Shown: positions 44,606 through 55,400 of the stretch, one piece after another
How positions within the stretch are numbered: position 1 is the stretch's first letter
How the letters are laid out: each line of letters begins with the position of its first letter
DNA from: Streptoalloteichus hindustanus
Lineage (GTDB): Bacteria; Actinomycetota; Actinomycetes; Mycobacteriales; Pseudonocardiaceae
DNA length: 64,000 bases
NCBI RefSeq assembly: GCF_900129375.1
Contig: NZ_FQVN01000010.1
Location: 1 to 64,000, forward strand
Direction: 5' to 3'
Program-made: the position numbers and the translations under genes
The notes under the pieces: generated by a model
What the model was told of the DNA's origin: nothing
Seen by the model: only the letters and a program-made list of their open reading frames with translations
The model's database searches: none

Positions 44606-45955
44606 TCAGCGGGTCGGCATGACCTTGGGCGAGGTGGTCGGCGTCGTGCCGCCGGTGGTCGTGCCGGTCGACGGCGCCGTCGGGCTCGTGGTCGGCACGC
44701 ACGGCGCCGACGACGTCGACGAGCCCGTCGGCGGCGCGGGCGTGGTCGTCGTCGTGCTGGTCGACGTCGAGGTGCCCGTGGTCGTCGTCGGGGTCGTGCA
44801 GCTCGGCGTGGTCGTCGTCGGGGTGGTCGTGGTGGTGGTTGTCGTCGTCGTGGTGGTGGTCGTGCTCGTGGTGCTCGACGGCGACGAAGAGCTGCTGGTG
44901 GACGACCCGGTGGTGCTCGACGGTGTCGACGACGCCGACGAGGAACTGCTCTGGCCGGGCTGGGACGGCGCGCCCCCGCCCTGTCCGGAGGGGTCACCGC
45001 CGCCCTGCGCCGCGGGGTCGCCGGGGCGCGCCTGCGGCGGCGGGAAGGCCACCACGTGCTCGCCGGCGGGGCCGGGCTCGACCTCCAGCGGCGTGACCCC
45101 GGCGGCGTACGCCTTCGCCCAGCTCAGGACGTCCCGGACGTACTCGTTGGAGTGGTTGTAGCGGAAGACCGCGGCGGCGAGCTGGCGCGGGTCCCGGAGG
45201 TTGGCGTTGTAGGCGCAGAGGTACTTCCCGGCCGCCAGCGCCGCGTCGAAGACGTTGTGCGGGTCGCTCTTGCCGTCGCCGTTGCCGTCCGAGGCGTAGT
45301 AGGCCCAGGTGGAGGGGATGAACTGCATCGGGCCGACCGCGCGGTCCCAGGTCGTGTCGCCGTCGAACCGGCCGCCGTCGGTGTCCCGGATGGCCGCCAT
45401 GCCCGGACCGCCGGACAGCTGCGGCCCCAGGATGGGCCTGAGCGTCCTTCCGGTCGAGTCGACCCGGCCGCCCCCGGCGTGCCCGGACTCGATGCGGCCG
45501 ATGCCGGCGAGGACCGACCAGTGCAGGCCGCAGCCGGGCTGGGTCTGGGCCAACGCGCGCTCGGCCCGCTGGTACGCCTGCAACATGACGCCGGGCAGGC
45601 CCAGCGGTCCACTGGGGACGGTGGACAGCGGACCGCCGTCGGTGTCCAGGTCGCCGGTGTCGACGTCGCCCAGCAGGTCGGGGCTGACGTCCTCGGCGGA
45701 CGGAAGCCGGCCGGCCGCGCCGAGTTCCGAGCTGTTGCTGGCGTTCAGCACGGCGAGGACGTCACCCGCGCCGGGCATCCCCAGGCCGAGCGGATTGCCG
45801 TCGGCCGCGGGCAGCAGGCCCACGGTTCCGGTGCCCGCGACGGCGACCGGCACCATCAGGGCGCCGAGGATGGCCGCCGCTCCTCCGAGTCGGTGACGCC
45901 GACGGGACAACCGCCGACGCGATCTTCTGCCTGCCTTCCCGAGCGGCGCTGCCAC
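44606..45955 (-). CDS. Lytic transglycosylase (SLT-like) with Thr/Ser-rich C-terminal tail
   Basis: About 449 residues from the GTG at 45955, with GGAGG upstream; the frame opens to 45994. An Arg-rich cytoplasmic start and transmembrane/signal helix (LGGAAAILGALMVPVAVAG) precede a transglycosylase domain: WSVLAGIGRIESGH (catalytic Glu), DRAVGPMQFIPSTW, SDGNGDGKSDPHNVFDAALAAGKYLC. Residues 340-449 are Ser/Thr/Pro-rich and include an uninterrupted run of about 14 threonines. It cleaves peptidoglycan glycan strands, and matches the LpqU position near eno. The tail is probably a flexible, perhaps glycosylated, wall spacer. Confidence 0.88.
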   Translation of the reverse strand: MAAPLGKAGRRSRRRLSRRRHRLGGAAAILGALMVPVAVAGTGTVGLLPAADGNPLGLGMPGAGDVLAVLNASNSSELGAAGRLPSAEDVSPDLLGDVDTGDLDTDGGPLSTVPSGPLGLPGVMLQAYQRAERALAQTQPGCGLHWSVLAGIGRIESGHAGGGRVDSTGRTLRPILGPQLSGGPGMAAIRDTDGGRFDGDTTWDRAVGPMQFIPSTWAYYASDGNGDGKSDPHNVFDAALAAGKYLCAYNANLRDPRQLAAAVFRYNHSNEYVRDVLSWAKAYAAGVTPLEVEPGPAGEHVVAFPPPQARPGDPAAQGGGDPSGQGGGAPSQPGQSSSSSASSTPSSTTGSSTSSSSSPSSTTSTTTTTTTTTTTTTTPTTTTPSCTTPTTTTGTSTSTSTTTTTPAPPTGSSTSSAPCVPTTSPTAPSTGTTTGGTTPTTSPKVMPTR

Positions 45956-46476
45956 GAATGCCCACACCCTCCTCGAACCGTCCGGGCCGGCCACGACGTC
46001 ACCGCCGCCCCGCGCCCGACGTTCCCGCGCTGCTTCCCGTGCTCACTTGCTTCTGGAGCTCACTGCTCTTCGTGCTGGCTTGCTTCTGGTGCTCGCTTGC
46101 TTCTGGTGCCCACTGTGCCGGCTGTGCTGTGTGTGCCACGTGTGCTGGGGACAGCGTGCCGGACGTGCCACGCACTGTCACCACATCTCACCGGAGGATG
46201 TCCCGGGCCGCACGTCTCCCCCGGCGTGTCCACGCGCGCCCCGCGAACACCGATCCCCCAGGCGAGCGACATGCCCCAGACCAGCAGGAGCGGTGGTGCG
46301 GCGCAACCCGCCGATCAGCGGCTCTCGCGGGCTCTCGCGTCCACCCACGACACCGCGGAGGTCGCCGCGAGCCGTGCGCGGCACACCGTGCGCCGTCGGC
46401 ACAGCGAACCATCCGACACCCGGGCGACGCGACCCACTTCTGACGCGCGGAACGCGGCGCCGGCGCTCGACCGGGG
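45956..46476. other. 521-bp gap with 17-nt repeats and reduced GC
   Basis: GTGCTCACTTGCTTCTG-type 17-nt units at 46039, 46072 and 46089 (the last two abutting). No gene with a ribosome-binding site is evident; a 61-codon minus-strand frame (45999-46184) encodes a Gln/Ser-rich sequence of doubtful reality. It probably contains the promoter of the lytic transglycosylase gene. Confidence 0.5.
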
Positions 46477-47007
46477 TCAGGCGGTGTGGACGCAGCTCCC
46501 GGTCCGCCACCAGTCGCCGAGGAGCTCCAGCGCCTCGTCGCCGAACGGGTTGACCCCGGGCCCCATGGCCAGCGAGTGCGCCACCAGGGCGTGCAGGCAC
46601 TTCACCCGGCCGGGCATGCCGCCGGCCGTGACCGCGGTGCCGAGCGGGTCCAGCGCGTCGCGCTGCGCGAGGTAGGACTCGTGCGCCGCGCGGTACCGAC
46701 CGGCCAGCTCCTCGTCCTCGGCGAGCCGGTCGGTCATCTCCCGCATCAGCCCGGACGCCTCCAGCGTGCTGATCATCCCGGCCAGCTTCGGGCAGGTCAG
46801 GTAGTACAGCGTGGGGAAGGGGGTGCCGTCCTCCAGCCGGGGGCTGGTCTGCACGACCGTGGGCAGGCCGCAGCCGCAGCGGTGCGCGACCGCCCGCAAC
46901 GCGCGGGGCGGGCGGCCGAGCTGGGCCTGGATCGCCGCCCGGTCGGCCTCGCTCACCGGCTCCAGGTGCGGCGGCCGCGCCACCGGCTCGGGTTCCTGCC
47001 CCGTCAC
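46477..47007 (-). CDS. DUF501 domain-containing protein (Rv1025-like)
   Basis: 176 residues from the GTG at 47007, overlapping the ftsB-like stop (GTGA). Family blocks: LGRPPRALRAVAHRCGCGLPTVVQTSPRLEDGTPFPTLYYLTCP (cysteines C-x-C and a later TCP), SLVA-type LHALVAHSLAMGPGVNPFGDEAL near the end. Cysteine and histidine content suggests a metal site. Function unknown; always between ftsB-like and ppx genes in actinobacteria. Confidence 0.9.
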   Translation of the reverse strand: MTGQEPEPVARPPHLEPVSEADRAAIQAQLGRPPRALRAVAHRCGCGLPTVVQTSPRLEDGTPFPTLYYLTCPKLAGMISTLEASGLMREMTDRLAEDEELAGRYRAAHESYLAQRDALDPLGTAVTAGGMPGRVKCLHALVAHSLAMGPGVNPFGDEALELLGDWWRTGSCVHTA

Positions 47008-47546
47008 GACCCACTCCCCGAAATCGAGTTCCACAGCTCCGTGTACCACTCTGCGCGCTCGCCCTCCGGCTGGTGCTGGGTGGGGCGCGCCTGCTGGCTC
47101 GGCGGGAGCTGCACGACGTAGGGCGTCTCGCCCGGCCGGACGAACCGCAGCCGACGCCGGGCCTCGGCCTCCACCTGCGCGGGGTCGTCCAGCTGGTCCC
47201 TGCGTTTGCGCAGCTCCTCCACCTCGCGTCGCAGGTCGCCCTGGCGACGCTGTTCCTCCTGCACCGCGGCCCGCTGGCTGAGGTAGGTGCGCAACGGCAC
47301 CGCCACGCTCAACGCCAGCGCGCACACGACGAGCGCGAGCAGCGCGGCGCGCCGGGTGGAGGACAACCCGAACGCGCCCCCGGTGCCGGGGCCGACGCGC
47401 TGGCGCCGCCACGGCGGCGGGAAGCCGCCGGTGCGGGCGCCGTCGCGCCCGCCGCGCGTCGTGCGGCGGGCGCGCTCGGGGCGGCGCGCCGACGAGGGGT
47501 CGCCCCGCCGGCGGCGCCGCTCCCGGTCCTGCTCGCGCCCGGTCAT
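47004..47546 (-). CDS. FtsB/DivIC-family septum formation initiator
   Basis: 180 residues. A basic, Arg-rich cytoplasmic N-terminus of about 65 residues, one transmembrane helix (RAALLALVVCALALSVAVPL) and an extracytoplasmic leucine-zipper-like coiled coil (LSQRAAVQEEQRRQGDLRREVEELRKRRDQL), then RRRLRFVRPGETPYVVQLP, the FtsB/DivIC signature. Recruits and activates septal peptidoglycan synthesis with FtsQ/FtsL. Seven bases separate it from eno; the order eno-ftsB-DUF501 is conserved. Confidence 0.9.
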   Translation of the reverse strand: MTGREQDRERRRRRGDPSSARRPERARRTTRGGRDGARTGGFPPPWRRQRVGPGTGGAFGLSSTRRAALLALVVCALALSVAVPLRTYLSQRAAVQEEQRRQGDLRREVEELRKRRDQLDDPAQVEAEARRRLRFVRPGETPYVVQLPPSQQARPTQHQPEGERAEWYTELWNSISGSGS

Positions 47547-47553
47547 GCCGGGA

Positions 47554-48849
<1,296 letters not shown>

Positions 48850-48882
48850 TTACCAGCGTGCGGACTGCCACAACCGGGGGCG

Positions 48883-48888
48883 AGCCTA
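48883..48888 (-). promoter_or_regulatory. Putative -10 element of eno (TAGGCT)
   Basis: Minus-strand TAGGCT, the hexamer shared with metB and cbs, gives a leader of roughly 35-40 nt before the GTG at 48840. Confidence 0.5.
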
Positions 48889-48968
48889 GTCGGCCCCGTC
48901 GGTCGTCCGGGTCGGGGACGCGCGGTGCCCGACGCACGTCACAACCCGTGACGAGGTGAGCGCCGGGG

Positions 48969-49856
48969 TCACCGGACGGCGGCGGCGGGGGTCTCGACCG
49001 GGTGGCGGCCGGCGGTGCCGAGGGCGACGCGGACGGCCGCGGCGGCGTCGCGGGCCAGGTCGACGGGCAGGCCCCTGCGCACCCGGACCCGCAGCGGGCG
49101 CAGCGGCACCGGGGGCAGTTCCGACCACGGGGCCAGCCCCTCGGGTCGGCGGGAGCCGGCGGGCAGCAGCGTGACGCCGAGCCCGGCCCTGGCGGCGGCC
49201 TGCACGCCGGCGAGGTCCGCGGCCTCGACGACGACGTCGAGCGGGATGCCGGCGGCGGTGAGGGTCTCCACGGCGATCCGGCGCAGCACGCAGGGCTCGT
49301 GGTAGGCGACGACCGGCAGCGGCCGCCCGGGGAGCGGCCGCCAGTCGGGTGCGGCGAACCAGGCGAGCGGCAGCACGCCCGCCGCGCGCGTCCGGCCGCC
49401 GGTGGGGCCGCCGAGCAGCACGGCGAGGTCGACGACCCCCTGCTCGACCGCCTCGGCCAGCCGGGCGCTGTGGTCGAGCCGGAACCGCACCTCGGCGCCG
49501 GGCAGCGCGTGGCGCAGCGCGGCGGCCAGTTCCGGGAGGAGCTGGTCGGCGGCGTACTCGGTGGAGCCGACGACGAGGGTTCCCGGACGCTCCACGTCGA
49601 GCCGCCGGATCATCTCGTCGTGCACGCTCAGCAGGCGGCGGGCCTCGGCCAGCAGCGCCTCCCCGGTCGGCGTGAACCGGAACCGACGGCCCTCCCGGCG
49701 CACGACCGGCCGGCCGAGCACGCGTTCGAGCCGCCGGACGTGCTGGCTCACCGCGGACTGGGTCAGGTGCAGCGCGGCGGCGGCGCGGTGGAAGCCGCCG
49801 CAGTCGGCCACCGCGACCAGGCTGCGCAACGGGACGATGTCCAGGACCGGCGCCAC
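48969..49856 (-). CDS. LysR-family transcriptional regulator
   Basis: 295 residues from the GTG at 49856. N-terminal HTH (LRSLVAVADCGGFHRAAAALHLTQSAVSQHVRRLE) and a periplasmic-binding-protein-like effector domain (GTLVVGSTEYAADQLLPEL onward). Divergent from an EamA transporter gene, the standard LysR arrangement; three tandem 17-bp repeats lie between. The inducer is unknown. Confidence 0.9.
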   Translation of the reverse strand: MAPVLDIVPLRSLVAVADCGGFHRAAAALHLTQSAVSQHVRRLERVLGRPVVRREGRRFRFTPTGEALLAEARRLLSVHDEMIRRLDVERPGTLVVGSTEYAADQLLPELAAALRHALPGAEVRFRLDHSARLAEAVEQGVVDLAVLLGGPTGGRTRAAGVLPLAWFAAPDWRPLPGRPLPVVAYHEPCVLRRIAVETLTAAGIPLDVVVEAADLAGVQAAARAGLGVTLLPAGSRRPEGLAPWSELPPVPLRPLRVRVRRGLPVDLARDAAAAVRVALGTAGRHPVETPAAAVR

Positions 49857-49876
49857 GGGGCGAAGGCTACCGCGAC

Positions 49877-49927
49877 CGATCACGTCCGCTGACCGATCAC
49901 GTTCACTGATCGATCGCGATCGCTGAT
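49877..49927. promoter_or_regulatory. Three abutting 17-bp direct repeats in the lysR-eamA intergenic region
   Basis: CGATCACGTCCGCTGAC, CGATCACGTTCACTGAT and CGATCGCGATCGCTGAT follow each other without gaps. Likely regulator binding sites controlling the divergent pair. The last unit contains the CGATCGCGATCG palindrome. Confidence 0.75.
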
Positions 49928-49970
49928 CGTTGTTGGACAGCGCGGGGACGGCGCGGCGACGCTTGTCCGC

Positions 49971-50885
49971 ATGCGGATTCCCCCCGGCCTCGCGGCGCTC
50001 ACGATCCTGATCTGGGCCACGAGCTACCTGGCCGGCGCGCTCGGCGTGGCGGCGGCTCCCCCGTTCCTGGTCACCACGGTCCGGTTCGCCCTCGCCGCCG
50101 TGCTCATGGCCGGCATCGCGGCCGTGACGCGGGCCCGGTGGCCGCGCGGGCGGCTGCTCGCGCACGTCGCCGTGTCCGGGCTGCTGTTCCAGGGCGTGCA
50201 GTTCGTCGGGGTCTACGGCGGCATGCGCGCCGGGGTGCCCGCGGGGGTCACAGCGCTGGTCATCGGCCTGAACCCGGTGGTGATCGCGGGGCTGGCCGCC
50301 GTGGTGCTGCGCGAGCGGATCGGCAGGGCGCGGGTGGTCGGCCTGGTCGTGGGCGTGGCGGCCGTGGTCGCCGCGCTGGGCGGCCGGGTCGCGGAGACCG
50401 GGATCGACGCCGGCATCGGCCTCACGCTGCTCGGCCTGGTCGGCGTCTCCGCCGGCGCGGTCTACCAGCAGCGGTTCTGCCAGGGCGTCGACGTGAAGGC
50501 GGCGAGCGCGGTGCAGCTCGTCGCCGCGACCCCGCTGGTGGGGGTGCTCGCGCTGGTCGAGCCGGGGACGGTCACCGAGCCGCTGCAGGCCGCGCTGGCG
50601 GTGCTGTGGCTCGTCGTGTTCGCGTCGGCGGCCGGCGGGACGTTGTTCCTGGAGGTCGTCCGGCGGGGCGGGGCCGCGCGGGCGGGCACGCTGTTCAGCG
50701 CCGTCCCCTCGGTGACCGCGCTGGTCTCCTGGCCGGTGCTGGGCGAGACGCCGTCGGTGGGGGCGGTCGTCGGGCTCGTGCTCGGCGCGGTCGCCTGCGT
50801 GCTGGGCACCCGGACGCCGAAGGCGGCCGAGCCCGCCCCTGGCACCCACCAGATGGCGGTCCAGGAACAGCCCACCCGGGCGTAG
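49971..50885 (+). CDS. EamA/DMT-family transporter
   Basis: 304 residues, ten hydrophobic helices in two EamA repeats (first: ALTILIWATSYLAGALGVAAAPPF; second starting near GIGLTLLGLVGVSAGAVYQQRF). Probable metabolite exporter. Substrate unknown. Presumably controlled by the divergent LysR regulator. Thirteen bp before the TPR gene. Confidence 0.92.
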   Translation: MRIPPGLAALTILIWATSYLAGALGVAAAPPFLVTTVRFALAAVLMAGIAAVTRARWPRGRLLAHVAVSGLLFQGVQFVGVYGGMRAGVPAGVTALVIGLNPVVIAGLAAVVLRERIGRARVVGLVVGVAAVVAALGGRVAETGIDAGIGLTLLGLVGVSAGAVYQQRFCQGVDVKAASAVQLVAATPLVGVLALVEPGTVTEPLQAALAVLWLVVFASAAGGTLFLEVVRRGGAARAGTLFSAVPSVTALVSWPVLGETPSVGAVVGLVLGAVACVLGTRTPKAAEPAPGTHQMAVQEQPTRA

Positions 50886-50898
50886 CGTTAGCCGAACC

Positions 50899-51294
50899 AT
50901 GAGCGCGGACACCCCGTTCGAGGCGTTCCGGCGGGCCGAGTCGCTGCTGGCGGCGCGGCAACCGCTGGCGGCGCTCCGCGCGTTGCGCCCGGTGCTCGAC
51001 GCCGCGCCGCACGCCAGGAGCGTCCACCTCCTCGCGGCCCGCGCCTACCTGCTGTCGGCCCAGCTCCGCCGGGCCGAGCAGGCGTTCCGCCGGGTGCTGG
51101 AGATCGACCCCAGCGACCACTACGCCCGGTTCGCGCTGGGCAGGACGCTGGAGCGGCAGGGCCGGCTCACCGAGGCGCACACCCAGCTCCGGATGGCGGC
51201 CGTCATGCACCCGACCCCGGACTACCAGGAGGCGCTGGGCGAGCTCCGGGCGCGGATCGCCGTGCAGAACGTGCGCGACGACGACGGCTCCTGA
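50899..51294 (+). CDS. Tetratricopeptide-repeat protein
   Basis: 131 residues, almost all helical: about three TPR-like pairs (FRRAESLLAARQPLAALRALRPVLDAAP, VHLLAARAYLLSAQLRRAEQAFRRVLEIDP, ARFALGRTLERQGRLTEAHTQLRMAAVMHP are quoted only in parts by their starts and ends). Cytosolic adaptor. Probably co-transcribed with the EamA gene. Confidence 0.85.
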   Translation: MSADTPFEAFRRAESLLAARQPLAALRALRPVLDAAPHARSVHLLAARAYLLSAQLRRAEQAFRRVLEIDPSDHYARFALGRTLERQGRLTEAHTQLRMAAVMHPTPDYQEALGELRARIAVQNVRDDDGS

Positions 51295-51303
51295 GCCGGG
51301 CGG

Positions 51304-52137
51304 TCAGCCCGTGGCGCTGGCGCGGGCGTAGCGCTCGGCCACGCCGAACACGCGCTGCCCGTACTCCACCGAGTTGTTGTAGGAGCGGAGCCCGGCCCAC
51401 CAGCCCTGGCCGGTGGCCAGGTCCCTACCGTTGGCGCAGAGGTACCGGGCGGCGGTCAGCGCGGCGTCGTCGATGTTGTGCGGGTCGGCGACGCCGTCGC
51501 CGTTGCCGTCGGTGGCCCAGATCTTCCAGGTGGCGGGGATGAACTGCATCGGGCCGACGGCCCGGTCGTGCTGGGCGTCGCCGTCGAGCCGGCCCTGGTC
51601 GGTGTCCGGGATCGCCTCCAGGCCCGGCGAGCCGTCCAGGGCGACGCCGATGATCGGCTGGGACGGGCGGCCGTCGGCGTTGAGGGTGGCCCCGCCCCAG
51701 CGCCCGTGGTTGGACTCGATCCGCCCGATGCCGGCGAGGGTGGCCCAGGAGAGGTGGCAGGCCGGCGCCCGGGAGCGCATGGCCAGGTCGGCGCGGACGT
51801 AGGCCGTCAGCGCCCTGGCCGGGGCGCCCGTCCGCTCGGAGATCCGGCGGGCCCACTCGTCGGTCGCGGCGGCCTGCCCGGCCTCGGGCAGCGGGCCGCC
51901 GAAGCCCGGCGCGGCCGACCCCGGCTCCACCGGGGCGGGGTCGACGGGATCGGCCAGGCCCGGCCCGGTCACGCGGTCGAGCGAGCTCAGCGCCCAGACG
52001 ACGCCGGCCACCACGGCGAGCAACGCGGTCAGCAGGACCGCGACCAGCACCAGGCAGCCGAACGACCGGGGACGTCGGCGGCGTGGCGGGCGCGGGCTGT
52101 CGGCCTGGGACGCGGCGGGGAACGGCGCCTCGGTCAT
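51304..52137 (-). CDS. Second lytic transglycosylase (SLT-like), short form
   Basis: 277 residues. Arg/Pro-rich cytoplasmic start, transmembrane helix (FGCLVLVAVLLTALLAVVAGVVWAL), Pro-rich linker, then the domain with LSWATLAGIGRIESNHGRW (catalytic Glu), DRAVGPMQFIPATWKIW and TDGNGDGVADPHNIDDAALTAARYLC. It is closely similar to the domain at 44606-45955 but lacks the Ser/Thr tail. Convergent with the TPR gene (9-bp gap). Confidence 0.9.
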   Translation of the reverse strand: MTEAPFPAASQADSPRPPRRRRPRSFGCLVLVAVLLTALLAVVAGVVWALSSLDRVTGPGLADPVDPAPVEPGSAAPGFGGPLPEAGQAAATDEWARRISERTGAPARALTAYVRADLAMRSRAPACHLSWATLAGIGRIESNHGRWGGATLNADGRPSQPIIGVALDGSPGLEAIPDTDQGRLDGDAQHDRAVGPMQFIPATWKIWATDGNGDGVADPHNIDDAALTAARYLCANGRDLATGQGWWAGLRSYNNSVEYGQRVFGVAERYARASATG

Positions 52138-52347
52138 GGGCACGCCGACCAGGCTACGTGTGCGAGGCGGGTCGGGGACGGCTCCTTGGCGCGGACCGCC
52201 CCCGAAGATCGCCCGAATGCCGGCCGGCGATGCTGGGCCGAACGGCGGGTTCCCGGCCCCGACGGCTGTGGGGCCCGCGGTGCTCCACCGGCACCGGACC
52301 GGGGCCGCATGCTCGGTTGACCGCGACCCTGCGGCCCCTCTGAGAGA

Positions 52348-52384
52348 GGAGCCGGGAGGTGGTCGACATCCACCTCCCGGCTCC
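52348..52384. terminator. Terminator of the tricorn-like gene
   Basis: A 15-bp perfect stem (GGAGCCGGGAGGTGG, 52348-52362, with 52370-52384) and TCGACAT loop, 40 bases past the stop. Confidence 0.88.
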
Positions 52385-52424
52385 CCGACGTGTCGTCCGG
52401 CACGTCCCGACGCGACCTCGGCGG

Positions 52425-55400
52425 TCAGTCGCGGGGCAGCGGCGGCGGGGTGGCCGCCGGCCGCTCGGCCAGCGTCTCCAACGCCAGCCGCACCGCGGTG
52501 TCGAGCTGCGGGTCCCGGCCGGTCGCCCAGTCCTGCGGGGTCATCACCACCTCGACGTCCGGGTCGACGCCGTGGTTCTCCACCCCCCAGCCCGGCCCGG
52601 AGAGCCAGGTCGCGTACCGGGGCTGGGTGACGAGGGTGCCGTCGACCAGGTGGTAGCGCGAGTCGATGCCGATCACACCGCCCCAGGTGCGCACCCCGAC
52701 CACCGGGCCGATCCCCAGCGCCTTGATCGCCGCGTTGACGATGTCGCCGTCGGACCCGGAGAACTCGTTGGCCACCGCCACCACCGGGCCGCGCGGCGCT
52801 TCCATGGGGTAGCTGACCGGCCGGTAGCCCCGGCCGTAGTCCCAGCCGACGACGCGTCGGGCCAGCTTCTCCACCACGAGCTGGGAGGTGTGGCCGCCGC
52901 GGTTCTCCCGCACGTCCACCACCAGCGCCTCCCGCCGCAGCTCCAGCCGCAGGTCCCGGTGCAGCTGCGCCCACCCGCTCGCGACCATGTCCGGCACGTG
53001 CAGGTAGCCCACCCGGCCCTCGGACAGCTCGTGCACGTGCCGCCGCCGGCCGGCGACCCAGTCGTGGTAGCGGAGCTGCTCCTCGCTGTCGAGCGGCCGC
53101 ACGACCACCCGGCGCGTGGCCCCGCCGTCGGCAGGCCGGACCACCAGCTCGACCGGTTTGCCGGCGGTGCCGGCCAGCAGCGGCCCCGGGCCCCTCGTCG
53201 GGTCGACCGGGCGGCCGTCCACGGCCACCAGGACGTCGCCGGCGCGCACGCCGACGCCCGGCGCGGCCAGCGGCGACCGCGCGTCCGGGTCGGAGCTCTC
53301 GCCGGGCAGCACCCGTGCCACCCGCCACGTCCCGTCCCCTGCCCGCTCCAGGTCCGCGCCGAGCAGGCCCTGGCGCCGGCCGGACTCGACCCCGTGCGAC
53401 GGCGGGACGACGTAGGCGTGCGAGGTGGCCAGCTCGCCCTGCGCCTCCCACAGCAGGTCGACCAGGTCGTCGTGGCTGCCCAGGCGGTCCAGCGCCGCGG
53501 CGTGCCTGCCGAGCGCCGCGTCCCAGTCGACGCCGCCCATGTCGGCCCGCCAGAAGTGGTCCCGCATCAGCCGGCCGGCCTCGTGGTAGGACTGCCGCCA
53601 CTCCGCGCCGGGGTCGATCTGGACCCGGATCCGGGACAGGTCGACGTCGATCACCCCGTCCGCGCCGCTGTCCCGCTCCGCCTTGCGGTCGGAGGGCTGT
53701 ACCCGCAGCGCGCCCCGGTCCCGCAGCACGAGCCGCGCGCCGTCGCCGCTGACGTCGAAGGCGTCCACGCCGTCGACGAGCTCCTCGCAGCGCAGCTCCC
53801 TGAGGTCGAACCGCTCCAGCACCGGGCGCGGCTGCTCCGCGTCCGAGCCGGCGATGTCGTGGCCCAGCGTGCCGCTCAGCGGCTCGCGCAGCCACAGCAC
53901 TCCTCCCTTGCCCGCGCGCAGGGAGGAGTAGTTGCTCGCCGGCACGGGGAAGGGCACCACCCGTTCCGCGATGCCCTCGACGTCGACGACCACGGGCTCG
54001 GGTTCGCCGTTGCGCGCCCCGTTCTTGCCCTCGCGCTCCCCGGCGTCGTCGTCGGCGTCGCCGGCCGGCCGGCCGCCCAGGCGCGGGTCGAACGGCGAGG
54101 GGGTGCGGGCGCCCAGCGGCACCAGGTGCGGGCGGCAGCCGGCGGTGAAGGACAGGTCGAAGACGTGCGCGTCGTAGACCGGGTCGAAGGTGCGCACCGA
54201 CAGGAACACCAGGTGCTTGCCGTCCAGGGTGAACACCGGCTCGTAGTCGAGGAACCGCAGCGACGTCACGTCCACAATGGACAGATCGGCCAGCCGGAGG
54301 ACGCGGATCTGGCGCAGCGGCGGCGGTCCCGGGTGCGACCAGGCCAGCCACGCCGAGTCCGGGGAGAAGACCAGGTCCTGCACCTCGCCGTCCTCGGAGG
54401 CGAGGACCTGGCGCAGCTCCGCGGTCTCCACGTCGAGCAGCAGCAGCCGGCCGTCGTGCGTGGCCACCGCGAGCGTGCGGCCGTCGGGCGAGCTGACCAG
54501 CTCCAGCACCCGCCCGAGCTGGCCGGTGGCCAGCCGGCGCGGCTGCAGCGCGTCCCGCGACGGACCCGCCGCCTCTCCGAACGCCGCCGTCGAGGAACGC
54601 TCAGGGCGCTCGGCGGCGTCGCTGCTCCTGTCCTTGCCCTTGCGCTTGTCCGCGCCCTCTTCCCCGCCCTTGCCCTTGTCCTTTTCCTCGCCCTTTTCCT
54701 CGTTCTCGCCCCTGTCCCGCGACTCGCCCGACCCCTCGTCCTGAGTGGAGGACGCGGCGCGGCCACGGGCGGCCGCGGACTCCCGGTCCCCCACAGGAGC
54801 GATCTCGATCGCGTCCTCGCCGTTGGCGTCGGTCACCCAGGCGACGCGACCGCTGTCGCCGAGCACGACGGGAAGACGCGCCCGCACACCGGGTTCGACC
54901 GTCAGCGCGACCGCCGGACCGTCCCGGTGCGTCAGCCAGTGGACGGTGCCGCGCACCTCCACCGCGCTGGCCCGACCGGTGCGGTCCGGTTGGAACTCGC
55001 CGAGTTCGCTGGACGCGCGCACCGGGTAGGGCTGGCGCGCTGTCCGCGGACCGCCGAGCCGGACCTCCAGCGGACGGGGCTCGGCGGAGAGGTCCTCAAG
55101 CAGCCAGAGCTGGCCCGAGCAGTGGTAGACCACCCGCGTGCCGTCGGTGGTGGCGTGGCGCGCGTAGAACTCCGTGTGGTGGCTGTGCTTGCGCAGGTCC
55201 GACCCGTCGGGCAGACACGAGTAGAGGTTGCTGACGCCCTCGTGGTCGGACAGGAACACCACGCGGTCGCCGACCCAGCCGGCCGAGTGCAACTGTCCGT
55301 CCACATCGGACAGAATGCGGTGGAACTCGGGAACGTCGTCGCCGTCCGCGCGGCCGAGCCAGAGCTTGCCGATCGTGCCGCCGCGGTAGCGCTTCCAGTG

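Noticed and set aside
45999-46184. 61-codon minus-strand frame upstream of the lytic transglycosylase
   Set aside because: Generated by the 17-nt repeats; no ribosome-binding site and no convincing protein features.
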